From Anaerosporomusa subterranea (lineage in GTDB: Bacteria > Bacillota > Negativicutes > Sporomusales > Acetonemataceae): a DNA stretch of 64,000 nt. The notes beneath the pieces are model-generated. The model was not told the DNA's origin, did not search any database, and saw only the letters and a program-made list of their open reading frames with translations. The DNA is taken from assembly GCF_001611555.1 (NCBI RefSeq), contig NZ_LSGP01000025.1, positions 310,001-374,000 of the forward strand, written 5' to 3'. The translations under genes were made by a program, and so were the position numbers. Shown here piece after piece: positions 33,968 through 41,276 of this stretch (position 1 is its first letter; each line of letters starts with the position of its first letter).

Positions 33968-34642
33968 TTACTTCTCCCTTAGGATGAATCCTGCGCCGCG
34001 AACGGTTCGCAATAACGCATCTTTGCAATGCGGCGTCAATTTTTTCCGCAGATAATGAACATATAAATCCACATTGCCGATTGTGGTTTCTGAGGCAAAG
34101 CCCCAGATGCGGTCGTAAATTTGCTCGCGCGTCAGTATTTGATCATGGTTAAGCAGCAAAAACTCGAGAAGTTCATATTCTTTTGCCGTTAACTGAAGCG
34201 GCTGACCATTCACAAACCCTTCCTTGGCTTTCGAGTCTAGAACAATGTCTGCAAAAGCCAAGCCTGTCTCCTTGCCGCCGCTATTGCCGCGCCGCAGAAG
34301 CGCTTTAACCCGTGCCAAAAACTCTGGCAATGCGAAGGGTTTAACTAGGTAATCATCAGCGCCAATATTCAACCCCCGCACTCGGTCTTGCACACTATCC
34401 CTGGCTGTTAGAATTAAAATTGGTGTGGCAATTCCCTGTTCCCTTACAGCTTTGACCACTTCGAATCCACTCATTCCGGGCAGCATGATGTCCAATATCA
34501 GCAAGTCATAGATTCCTTGCTCAGCCATGAATAACCCGTCATCCCCAGCCGACGCTTCATCAACAAGGAATGCTTCATCTTGCAAAAGTGCGACCACAGC
34601 CTCTCGCAGCATGGAGTCATCTTCTACAACCAGTATTCGCAT
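33968..34642 (-). CDS. OmpR-family response regulator
   Basis: The 224-residue regulator has a receiver domain with the acidic pocket (VVEDD), phospho-acceptor Asp in LLILDIMLPG (D51), the switch Thr in LTARD and Lys in VKPF, then a winged-helix DNA-binding domain ending in VRGAGFILREK. It is the first gene of the pair with the kinase at 32706. No autoregulatory site is recognised. The link to the neighbouring efflux operon is inference from position. Confidence 0.93.
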   Translation of the reverse strand: MRILVVEDDSMLREAVVALLQDEAFLVDEASAGDDGLFMAEQGIYDLLILDIMLPGMSGFEVVKAVREQGIATPILILTARDSVQDRVRGLNIGADDYLVKPFALPEFLARVKALLRRGNSGGKETGLAFADIVLDSKAKEGFVNGQPLQLTAKEYELLEFLLLNHDQILTREQIYDRIWGFASETTIGNVDLYVHYLRKKLTPHCKDALLRTVRGAGFILREK

Positions 34643-34728
34643 CCAGCCGCCTCCTGTGTGTTTTCGTTCTTTATTAGTAAGATACCCACAAAGCAGAAAA
34701 AACTGCCGCGGTAGTCTGAACTAAAAAC

Positions 34729-34766
34729 AACCCCGCTTTCAAGCCAAACGACCTGTAAGCGGGGTT
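34729..34766. terminator. hairpin with 10-bp perfect arms
   Basis: AACCCCGCTT (34729-34738) pairs with AAGCGGGGTT (34757-34766) across an 18-nt loop; A-rich on the left and T-poor on the right. It lies just after the remnant ORF at 34792 on the minus strand and suits termination there. Confidence 0.7.
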
Positions 34767-34791
34767 CTCTGGTCACAGAAAATGTTTCTAT

Positions 34792-34989
34792 CTAATTATT
34801 CTCATCTTGCTGCCGGGTGATGTCGCTTTTTTCCGACCAAACTACCCGTGCTTGTACTGACTTTGACGTAGCAGAGGAGTCGGAGACGCTCTCAATAACT
34901 CCATTCTTACTGTCTGCCACTATGCTGCTTTTACCGGCCAGACTACCAACAGTACTCTCATTCTTGACATTACCAATATTGTAAGAGAT
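34792..34989 (-). pseudogene. remnant ORF without a start codon
   Basis: An open frame of 65 codons runs from just after a TAG to a TAG at 34792. Its translation is protein-like and includes YNIGNVKNESTVGSLAGKSS and IVADSKNGVIESV, then a polar tail ending in DITRQQDENN. There is no ATG, GTG or TTG near its beginning, and no ribosome site, so it looks like the 3' end of a larger lost gene. The Asn/Ser/Gly-rich repeating style recalls surface or structural proteins, but no family is recognised. A terminator follows it. Confidence 0.45.
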
Positions 34990-35030
34990 CTAAATAAAAA
35001 GTAACGAACAAAATCCGAATCCGTTTGAAG

Positions 35031-35687
35031 TTAGTTCTCCCAGCCAACAGGCTGAGTTACCTGACGCCCCTTCTCAATAAACAGGAATTGGTCGCCTAGT
35101 GCCTTGGCTTCTTCTGGATCATGAGTGACCAAAATGAAGGGGATCTTCCATATTGACTGCATTGTCCGCAGTTCGGCCTGAAGCTCGCACCGTGTATCTT
35201 TATCCAATGCTGATAATGGTTCGTCAAGCAATAGGATGTTCGGCTGTGCCATTAGAGCGCGGGCAAGTGCAACCCTCTGTCTCTCGCCGCCTGACAACTT
35301 ATCGATAAGCCGTGAAGCAAGAGTCTCTATTTTCAACAGATCCATCAATTTTCCATATAATTCATCAGCCTTTTCGTTGCTCCCCTTAACACCATACCAA
35401 ATGTTTTTTTCTACATTCATATGCGGAAACAGCGCATACTCCTGAAACATATAGCCGACACGGCGGTGTTGCGGTGCCAGAAATGTTTTGGTGACAGAGC
35501 AGAAAAAAAGTTGATCACAATAACTAATTGTACCTTGATCTGGCTTGATCAGTCCGGCAATCGAGCGCAAAATAGTCGTCTTGCCCGCACCTGAAGGACC
35601 GAATAACACCAGTATATTATTCTCAACCGAAAAGCGCACATCTAACGTAAAATCTACTAATCTTTTCTTGATATCAACGTTAAGCAT
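35031..35687 (-). CDS. modC: molybdate ABC transporter ATPase
   Basis: The 218-residue ATPase has Walker A GPSGAGKTT, signature LSGGERQR, Walker B LLLDEPLS and the His switch LVTHDPEEA. It is shorter than classical ModC (about 350 residues) because the C-terminal molybdate-binding MOP/TOBE domain is absent. It overlaps modB by 8 bases and is the last gene of modABC, so it powers molybdate (or tungstate) import. Confidence 0.88.
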   Translation of the reverse strand: MLNVDIKKRLVDFTLDVRFSVENNILVLFGPSGAGKTTILRSIAGLIKPDQGTISYCDQLFFCSVTKTFLAPQHRRVGYMFQEYALFPHMNVEKNIWYGVKGSNEKADELYGKLMDLLKIETLASRLIDKLSGGERQRVALARALMAQPNILLLDEPLSALDKDTRCELQAELRTMQSIWKIPFILVTHDPEEAKALGDQFLFIEKGRQVTQPVGWEN

Positions 35688-36372
35688 CAGTGCACCCCTT
35701 CGCGGCTAAGCCTTTGTTACGCGATTTAGACCATATGTTAAGCCATAGGATTAGCGAAAACGTCAACAAACTGATGAGTAAAACATAGATGCCGGCTGTA
35801 GTCAAATCATTCGATTCGGCCGCGAAGTAGATGGCAAGTGGGATGGTCTGTGTTTTGCCTGGAATATTGCCAGCCACCATGATGGTCGCGCCGAATTCGC
35901 CTAACGCCCGGGAAAAGGAGAGAACCAAACCGGCAATCAAGCCTGGCCAGGCAAGCGGAATGGTTATCGTCCAAAAAACCCTCCATTCACTGGCGCCTAA
36001 AGTCCTGGCCGCATCTTCCAATTTGTTATCCACGGCTTGAAAGGCCGCTTTGGCGCTTTGGTACATCAGTGGAAAAGCCACAACCGTTCCTGCCAGGACA
36101 GCAGCAAAAGGAGTGAATATGATTTGAACAGCAAATAAATCGGTTAACAACCGACCAATTGGCCCTTGTTTACCGATGAGCAGCAGCAGCAAGAATCCTG
36201 TAACGACCGGTGGCAGAACCAAGGGCAACGTAAACAGAGCTTCCAGAGCCGCCTTTCCTGTGAATTCATATCGTCGCATCAAATACGCGCTTGACACGCC
36301 TAAAATAGAGACGATAGCAAGTGAAAACAATGCTACCTTAATTGAAAGAATCACCGGTTGCCATTCAACCAT
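35680..36372 (-). CDS. modB: molybdate ABC transporter permease
   Basis: A 230-residue permease with about five to six membrane helices and the permease signature EAA-like loop SEWRVFWTITIPLAWPGLIAG. FTLPLVLPPVVTGF and ALGEFGATIMVAGNIPG are typical of ModB/CysT-type permeases. It sits between modA and modC and overlaps modC, so it is the membrane subunit of the molybdate importer. Confidence 0.93.
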   Translation of the reverse strand: MVEWQPVILSIKVALFSLAIVSILGVSSAYLMRRYEFTGKAALEALFTLPLVLPPVVTGFLLLLLIGKQGPIGRLLTDLFAVQIIFTPFAAVLAGTVVAFPLMYQSAKAAFQAVDNKLEDAARTLGASEWRVFWTITIPLAWPGLIAGLVLSFSRALGEFGATIMVAGNIPGKTQTIPLAIYFAAESNDLTTAGIYVLLISLLTFSLILWLNIWSKSRNKGLAAKGCTDA

Positions 36373-36388
36373 CGAATCACCTGCTTTC

Positions 36389-37186
36389 CTATTTGCTCAT
36401 GACAAAGCCATTCTTCTCAAAGATCGCCTTGCTCTCTGCGCCGAACAGGTAAGCGACGAACTCGTTAGCAGCTTTTGATTGTTTAGCACCGGATAGCACC
36501 GCGATAGGGTAAACGATAGGTTGATGGCTTCCTTCAGGAGCAGTCGCCGCAATTCTTACTTTTTGGCTGGATGCCGCATCTGTTTTATAAACAATGCCTG
36601 CCTCTACGTTACCCGTCTCCGTGTAAGCCAGTACGGTGCGAACATCTTTTGCATATACGACTTTATCTTTTAACTTATCCCACACGTCCAGTTTCAGCAA
36701 AACCTGTTGAGCATACTGCCCTGCTGGCACTACCTTCGGTTCACCAAGAGCAATTTTTTGTATCCCTGCTTGCGTTAATCCCTCAAAGTTAACATTCTCT
36801 AGCTTAGATGTCGACGGAACAATGAGCACTAGTTTGTTCTCCACAAGATTCTTTCGTGTAGCCTTGTTGATAAGATTGCTCTTCTCCAAATCGTCCATTT
36901 GCTTAGGAGCGGCGGAAATATAAATATCAGCAGGAGCGCCTTGCTCAATTTGCTTCTGCAACGAGCCTGAGGCGCCAAAATTATATAGCAGTTTTACATG
37001 AGGATTCTTAGATTGATAATTTTTCTGGATTTCAGTCAACGCATCTTTCAAACTGACAGCAGCGGATATGTGTATCTCTACCAGCTGCTGCTTGCTCGGA
37101 GAGCTACCTTTGCTACCTCCGCAACCAATAAGTGTGATCACAAGTATAAAAAGCAGTAGACAGACTGTTATAATCCTTGGCCTCAC
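36389..37186 (-). CDS. modA: molybdate-binding lipoprotein
   Basis: A 265-residue substrate-binding protein with a lipoprotein signal (hydrophobic stretch then LIGC as lipobox) and ModA features: ISAAVSLKDALTEI at the start of the mature part, FGASGSLQKQIEQGAPADI and the YAKDVRTVLAYTETGNVEAGIVY segment. The start is a GTG at 37186 with GAGGAG upstream; an in-frame TTG at 37231 has no such site. It is the first gene of the mod operon. Molybdate would serve enzymes such as formate dehydrogenase, none of which is in view. Confidence 0.92.
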   Translation of the reverse strand: MRPRIITVCLLLFILVITLIGCGGSKGSSPSKQQLVEIHISAAVSLKDALTEIQKNYQSKNPHVKLLYNFGASGSLQKQIEQGAPADIYISAAPKQMDDLEKSNLINKATRKNLVENKLVLIVPSTSKLENVNFEGLTQAGIQKIALGEPKVVPAGQYAQQVLLKLDVWDKLKDKVVYAKDVRTVLAYTETGNVEAGIVYKTDAASSQKVRIAATAPEGSHQPIVYPIAVLSGAKQSKAANEFVAYLFGAESKAIFEKNGFVMSK

Positions 37187-37299
37187 ATTTAATCGCTCCT
37201 CTTCATTGGCTGCTCCAAGCGAGATAGTCAACCATAACTAAATACATCTGGTGTTATTATATAACAAAAAATGACCTCGCGGTCAAGTGCCGCAAAGCT

Positions 37300-37349
37300 T
37301 GGTGGAGAAAAGCGCCATCGAACTGCTGACCTATTGAATGATATTCAAT
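37300..37349 (-). pseudogene. degenerate tRNA-Ala 3' half (relic)
   Basis: This 50-base stretch matches the 3' half of the intact tRNA-Ala at 43781 at 42 of 50 positions, from the CCA end through the anticodon stem. The D-arm half is missing or shortened to CACCCCC. It is not a functional tRNA. It lies at the border between the mod operon and the phage-like genes and is probably an old attachment-site copy. Confidence 0.6.
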
Positions 37350-37574
37350 TAATGGCACCCCCGCTTGGATTAATTGTGAGCTAGCGTTCGCCTCCCCTTC
37401 GGTAGCCCAGTTTAATCTTCCTTATTTGTTCCCTATTTGAAAACTGATTTAAATAGCCTATATCTACTAACTTAATAATAATTTAACTTACCTGTCATAT
37501 GTATGTCGGACGTTATGTCAGAAACATGCTGAATAATTTTACCATTTATCTATTAGAGCTAACTAAAATAAAAA
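37350..37574. other. intergenic region left of the phage remnant
   Basis: No gene was seen. The stretch is AT-rich from 37430 onward. CTGTCATATGTATGTCGG at 37491 has a weak Pho-box look but no gene behind it. Confidence 0.4.
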
Positions 37575-37597
37575 AGCCGCAGCCATACGGCCAGCGG
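37575..37597 (-). terminator. intrinsic terminator of the small Cys-rich gene
   Basis: GCCGC ... GCGGC on the minus strand followed by TTTTTTATTTT, four bases after the small gene's stop codon. Confidence 0.75.
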
Positions 37598-37600
37598 CAA

Positions 37601-37717
37601 TTAATAGTTAGAAGTGCAATCGTAACAGCAGAATATCCTGAACAAACGAACGATGATGACTAATACGAGCCAGGTTAAATCACATTCTGAGTCGAAACAT
37701 CCACAGCCAAAGCGCAT
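37601..37717 (-). CDS. 38-residue cysteine-rich membrane peptide
   Basis: A small gene with strong signals: TGGGAGG six to seven bases before the ATG at 37717, and a terminator right after the TAA. The peptide reads MRFGCGCFDSEC at the start, then one hydrophobic helix (TWLVLVIIVRLF) and a second cysteine group FCCYDC. Six cysteines flanking one helix suggest a metal- or disulfide-bearing membrane peptide. I do not recognise a family. It could be a phage-derived or host small protein; codon usage is not decisive. Confidence 0.6.
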   Translation of the reverse strand: MRFGCGCFDSECDLTWLVLVIIVRLFRIFCCYDCTSNY

Positions 37718-37791
37718 GGGTATACCTCCCAAGTAAATAACTGATTAATGTAATTTATGATAGGCAGATAAAAACTGTCCCTAACCAATAA

Positions 37792-37811
37792 GCCGCTCCC
37801 GAAGGAGCGGC
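37792..37811. terminator. hairpin after the phage-like gene cluster
   Basis: GCCGCTCC-CGAA-GGAGCGGC, a perfect 8-bp stem with a stable tetraloop, lies 25 bases after the 177-residue gene and probably ends the lysis cluster transcript. Confidence 0.7.
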
Positions 37812-37835
37812 AATCAAGGAGAAAATCAAATATAG

Positions 37836-38369
37836 TTACCACGCAACAGCGCGCCAGCGCAGCCGATAGTCCATTTCGCGGCCATTCGTGCCTATGTCAA
37901 CACCAATACGGTTGAACTGCAAGCCGATACCGGAATACTTGCCGACGAATAAATCAATACCACCTGTCTTAGTTCGGTCAATAATCTGTGGCTTAACCTC
38001 CAGATTGATGCCGATCTCAGACGACTGCAATAGACTGACTTTCCCCTGCTCAAGCTTCTGTTTCTCGCCCTGCAGTAACCCGAATTCATACGGCTTACCG
38101 TTCAGCTTAACGTTGACGGTCGGCTGTTTTATTTCGGCCTGGACGTCGGTTTTCTCAATTTGTCCGGTTGCAGGGTCGGCCTCTTTAGGCACGTACACAA
38201 CCTCGGTCGCTGTCACCGTTTTGACGACCTCTTTAATCTCCGCCGGTCGCTCGATGACACGCTCCGTATAGTGGTGCTGCGTCAGCGCCGGGGCCAGCCA
38301 GTAAACCCCGGCCGCCACGCCAACCACCAAGCAGGCGACGCAGAGGCTAGCTACAATCTGCCATCTCAT
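37836..38369 (-). CDS. phage-like membrane-anchored protein
   Basis: A 177-residue protein with one N-terminal helix (residues 4-26), a charged linker (ERPAEIKEVVKTVT), and a beta-rich C-terminal part (GIGLQFNRIGVDIGTNG). I do not recognise it with certainty; similar anchored proteins occur near lysis genes of phages. Its ATG overlaps the stop of the 55-residue gene (ATGA), so it belongs to the same cassette. In a diderm host a spanin-like job is conceivable, but there is no direct evidence. Confidence 0.65.
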   Translation of the reverse strand: MRWQIVASLCVACLVVGVAAGVYWLAPALTQHHYTERVIERPAEIKEVVKTVTATEVVYVPKEADPATGQIEKTDVQAEIKQPTVNVKLNGKPYEFGLLQGEKQKLEQGKVSLLQSSEIGINLEVKPQIIDRTKTGGIDLFVGKYSGIGLQFNRIGVDIGTNGREMDYRLRWRAVAW

Positions 38370-38533
38370 AGCCAGCCCAGCAGCTTAGCAGCTCCTACTA
38401 AGGCGAGCGCCGCAATGCCGAGACCAAGCCAAACCTGCGGCTTTGTAAATCCGTGTTTCGCGGATTTGGCTTCAACCCAATTATCTACTTTATGACCAGC
38501 TTTATCGATTTTATCAGTTACTTTCCTATTCAT
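38366..38533 (-). CDS. 55-residue phage-type membrane protein
   Basis: This short gene has ATG at 38533 with GAGGAGTG upstream and its stop overlaps the next start (ATGA). The product has a charged N-terminal half (KVTDKIDKAGHKVDNWVEAK) and one C-terminal helix (WLGLGIAALALVGAAKLLG). Size, shape and place directly after the endolysin suggest a holin-like or accessory lysis protein. No family is recognised. Tight overlaps support a real gene. Confidence 0.7.
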   Translation of the reverse strand: MNRKVTDKIDKAGHKVDNWVEAKSAKHGFTKPQVWLGLGIAALALVGAAKLLGWL

Positions 38534-38559
38534 GCAAATCACTCCTCTACATAATTAGT

Positions 38560-39039
38560 CTATGCTACCAACGCAGCCACGGTATCTCTTATCTGTGGCA
38601 ACATCCCATACAAAACATCTCCTGGGCAGGCTGTCGGTGTCGGCGTATCACGGTGACCGATGATAGCTGTCGTTGGGTCGATGTCGTATTCATCGCATAG
38701 ATCAGCCAACAGCGCTACCAATGATTCTATCTGTGCTGATGTTGGTTCACTGCTTGTAAACTCGCCACCGACATGGACGCCAACGGTATCTGTGTTTCTT
38801 CCATAGGCATGGCTGCCGACGGCCCACTTCGGCCGGCCGCATTCGACGGTACCGTCTTTCCGAATAATATAGTGATAGCCGCAGCCATTCCAACCGTTTT
38901 GTTTATGCCAGTCGTGGATTGTCGCCGCATCCGGATCCAGATCGGCCCCGGTGTGGTGGATGACGATGGCGTTGGTCTCCTCTCTGGGGGTAAGTTGGTT
39001 AAAATCCAGGCCGGTTTCTATTACAGATACTCTTCCCAT
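38560..39039 (-). CDS. phage endolysin, N-acetylmuramoyl-L-alanine amidase (PGRP/amidase_2)
   Basis: A 159-residue single-domain amidase_2 protein that cuts the bond between muramic acid and L-alanine. Zinc ligands and active-site residues fit the fold: IVIHHTG (first His), YHYIIRKDG with the conserved Tyr, GSHAYGRN, IIGHRD (second His) and TACPGD (Cys ligand). It lacks a signal peptide and a wall-binding domain, so release would need a holin. AAGGAGGG precedes the ATG. It is the most intact gene of the lysis remnant. Confidence 0.9.
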   Translation of the reverse strand: MGRVSVIETGLDFNQLTPREETNAIVIHHTGADLDPDAATIHDWHKQNGWNGCGYHYIIRKDGTVECGRPKWAVGSHAYGRNTDTVGVHVGGEFTSSEPTSAQIESLVALLADLCDEYDIDPTTAIIGHRDTPTPTACPGDVLYGMLPQIRDTVAALVA

Positions 39040-39053
39040 GAGTTAGCCCTCCT

Positions 39054-39218
39054 TTATCTGCCAGACGGGCTATCGATCAGCCGCTCCTGCTTCTTGCTCA
39101 GCATCGCGATGAGGGCCCCATCTCTACCAGCCCATATCTCGCAGGTTCTCCAGGATGCACCTCGCCTCGATGAGCGTACGTAGGCGCGTGCTAACTCGAT
39201 TGCCGATTTACTAATTGT
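39054..39218 (-). pseudogene. 5'-truncated phage-type ORF upstream of the endolysin
   Basis: An open frame of 54 codons without a usual start codon, reading ISKSAIELARAYVR, then SWRTCEIWAGRDGALIAML and SKKQERLIDSPSGR. Its stop overlaps the ribosome site of the endolysin gene, so it was once the gene just upstream. It is in frame with, and begins directly after, the stop codon of the broken holin. The start has been lost or is a rare ATT. No family is recognised. Confidence 0.5.
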
Positions 39219-39487
39219 TTAACCGAAAAAGAAAAACTGTTCGCGCTGGTTAGCAACGATAAGCATTACAATATACCATATGATTTTTTGCAAGCCTTCG
39301 CGCATACCCCGCTAGATATTGCGTCGGCTGTCCAGGCCTCCCATAATCCGCCGCACCGACGTGATATAGCTGCCCATTTCGTAATCCAGTCCAGCACGAC
39401 CAAGGCGCATAGAGTAACCAATCCCGAAAAAGCAAAAAGACAGGCATCAAAGCCTATCTTTTCTATATGGACTATATTGAACTGCAT
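39219..39487 (-). pseudogene. phage holin gene broken by a frameshift
   Basis: From ATG at 39487 the frame reads KIGFDACLFAFSGLVTLCALVVLDWITKWAA, shown here in part: FDACLFAFSGLV then VVLDWITKWAA and EAWTADAISS, as in phage holin family 4 (toxin secretion/phage lysis) proteins. Near 39310 the frame changes by one base: the other frame continues GMREGLQKIIWYIVMLIV and ends at TAA 39219-39221. Together these make a normal-length holin of about 88 residues. The gene is therefore disrupted unless the sequence contains an error. Confidence 0.65.
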
Positions 39488-39563
39488 CCTCAGTTAATAA
39501 AGGGAAAAGCCGGCCGTTTGGGCAGGCACGAAATACGGTCAACCAGATAACTCTTTTTTCTAG

Positions 39564-39698
39564 TCAAGCATTTCTATTGATTCGGATTTGAGTCACTTCG
39601 CAACCGGTAATTTCGATTTCCTTATTTCTGTTCATGGCAGATTTCCGGCGTTGGCGAATGTATGTTGAGATGCTTAACTTATGACATGCGGGTTTCAC
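39564..39698 (-). CDS. possible 44-residue basic peptide
   Basis: A GTG at 39698 has AAAGG about ten bases upstream; an in-frame ATG at 39707 is too close to that site. The peptide is basic (YIRQRRKSAMNRNKEIEIT) and soluble. I recognise no family. It could be a small regulator or a remnant; evidence is limited to the frame, the ribosome site and protein-like composition. Confidence 0.3.
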   Translation of the reverse strand: MKPACHKLSISTYIRQRRKSAMNRNKEIEITGCEVTQIRINRNA

Positions 39699-39707
39699 GA
39701 TAGTCAT

Positions 39708-40141
39708 CCTTTCTAATGATAGTTTGCTATTATTTATATTATATAAAAGATAAGCCCCTCAGTCGATGGAAGGTGTAGGAATCTAATTTCTCGGTAAGGA
39801 ATCAACCCTAATTTCTTTCGATGCTTCCTTCTCGATTCTAGTAAATGATACCCTTACATATGCAATTCTCATTTACTCCGTTCTTCCTTAGTGGCAACAG
39901 GACATGCCATTCAGGCATACTGCATATGTGGCCGAAATATCAACCATGTATTTTGGCATTTTGGGATATTTTCAGAACTCACTTACTGGGTTTGTGGCAT
40001 CGGTCTGCAGTATCCGTTTTGTATAGGTTTTCGAACTAAAAGGCCCTTATTGCTTGCATTTGCAGGAGAATAATATCAATTCACGAAGATAAATAAAAGT
40101 CTACTAGAAAATCTTGTACATCAGAATAAAAGGATGATTAA
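39708..40141. other. AT-rich intergenic region before the diguanylate cyclase gene
   Basis: Two short overlapping plus-strand frames exist (39845-40039 and 39891-40073) but neither has a convincing ribosome site. The region is AT-rich like the downstream gene and probably came with it. Confidence 0.4.
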
Positions 40142-40810
40142 ATGAAATATACAGGGAGAATAACCGGCTTAACAATTACGATAATGGCTATTATAGCGAT
40201 AAGGATATATGCTTATATTTATTTAAACTATTCATTTAGCCATCCACCTATTGTTGGCGTTATTGGTTTATTCATTGCTTTTTGGATTGGTAAACAATAT
40301 GACAAAGTAAAATTCTATTCAGAAAGAGATAGTTTGACAGGTCTTTATAACCGAAGATTTGTTGATAATCTTTTTTCGCCTCTTTTGGCTCAAATGGATA
40401 GAAGAAATGAAAAATTAAGTATATCTATTTGGGATTGTGATAATTTCAAGGCTATAAATGACAGATATGGTCATAAAAAAGGGGATTTGGTGTTACAAGA
40501 ATTTTCAGCTTTACTTTTAACTAGTACAAGAAAAAGTGATATAGTTGCTAGATGGGGTGGTGATGAATTTTTGATTATTGCTCCTTATGCGGATGAAGAA
40601 GATATGAAACTAATCGTAAATCGATTTAAAAATAGACTACATGATTTATCTGAAAAATTGCAAATAGACATTTCTGTTTCAAGTGGATATGCAATCTATC
40701 CTAGCGATGCAAAAACAATAGACGGCTTAATCAATATTGCAGACAGTAAGATGTATGATCTTAAAAATCGTCGAGGCATTGTTGACATTACAAATAATAA
40801 TTTTATTTAA
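40142..40810 (+). CDS. membrane-anchored diguanylate cyclase (GGDEF)
   Basis: A 222-residue protein with two N-terminal membrane helices (about residues 8-27 and 36-50) and a GGDEF domain that makes cyclic di-GMP. The active-site loop GGDEF (near residue 140) and the substrate motif DCDNFKAINDRYGH are intact, and the inhibitory I-site RxxD is present as RKSD five residues before GGDEF. No separate sensor domain is visible. AAAGGATG precedes the ATG. The gene is clearly more AT-rich than its surroundings, a sign of transfer within the island. Confidence 0.92.
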   Translation: MKYTGRITGLTITIMAIIAIRIYAYIYLNYSFSHPPIVGVIGLFIAFWIGKQYDKVKFYSERDSLTGLYNRRFVDNLFSPLLAQMDRRNEKLSISIWDCDNFKAINDRYGHKKGDLVLQEFSALLLTSTRKSDIVARWGGDEFLIIAPYADEEDMKLIVNRFKNRLHDLSEKLQIDISVSSGYAIYPSDAKTIDGLINIADSKMYDLKNRRGIVDITNNNFI

Positions 40811-40839
40811 ATTTTAACAGCTCCAAATTTTGATTTTAC

Positions 40840-40863
40840 TGGCCTTGTGATAAAAACAGGCCA
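40840..40863 (+). terminator. intrinsic terminator of the GGDEF gene
   Basis: TGGCCT ... AGGCCA with a 12-nt loop, followed by TTTCGTCTTTT. Confidence 0.65.
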
Positions 40864-40974
40864 TTTCGTCTTTTATGGAGCATTCATTAGTACGTATACT
40901 TGTCAAGAGAATATAAGCAAATGTAAAATCACTGTACCAATCCTAAATACTGTACTTTTACTGTACAAAAGCAA

Positions 40975-41006
40975 AAAGCCTGTGAGGTAAAAACCTCGCA
41001 GGCCTT
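40975..41006 (-). terminator. copy of the tRNA-Ala terminator
   Basis: A 13-bp stem with two mismatches that closely resembles the hairpin at 43741-43772 behind the intact tRNA-Ala. It was duplicated together with the tRNA 3' half at 41015. Confidence 0.7.
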
Positions 41007-41014
41007 ATGTTTCC

Positions 41015-41056
41015 TGGTGGAGATAAGCGAGATCGAACCGCTGAGCTCTTGAATGC
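41015..41056 (-). pseudogene. tRNA-Ala 3' half, probable attachment-site copy
   Basis: Forty-two bases equal the 3' half of the tRNA-Ala at 43781, differing at two positions, from the CCA end to the anticodon loop, where the match stops. The other side is a VOC-family coding fragment. Ending in the anticodon loop is typical of tyrosine-recombinase integration into tRNA genes. Confidence 0.75.
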
Positions 41057-41276
41057 GAAGTGGCGTCTTGTCCGGCAAGCTCTTTTCATACCGAGCCGGA
41101 TGCAAGCTTTTGGCCAGCTCATGCTGGCAAAATACCAGTGTCGTCGTTCCTGTCTCCATCTCCGCGTAGTGCCCGCTTTCATGGATAAACCGGAGAGTAA
41201 GACCGAAGGCCTTTTCATAAAAAGAAACCGAGCGCTGGACATCCGTTACATACAGGTTGGCATAGGACAGTTTCAT
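41057..41276 (-). pseudogene. VOC/glyoxalase-family gene fragment
   Basis: The 5' 73 codons encode the start of a vicinal oxygen chelate protein: LSYANLYVTDVQRSVSFYEK, FGLTLRFIHESG and TTLVFCQHELA. A whole protein would be about 125-130 residues. The frame runs straight into the tRNA-Ala 3' fragment at 41056, so the second half of the gene has been lost. The start signal (GGGAGAAG before the ATG) is intact, so a truncated product with a foreign tail could still be made, but it would lack half of the metal site. Confidence 0.75.

Noticed and set aside
37491-37508. Second Pho-box-like sequence
   Set aside because: Only about 14 of 18 positions match, the second half-site is poor and no gene or -10 follows.
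39845-40073. Two overlapping plus-strand frames upstream of the GGDEF gene
   Set aside because: One has a CICGRN cysteine pair, but neither has a ribosome site and they exclude each other.
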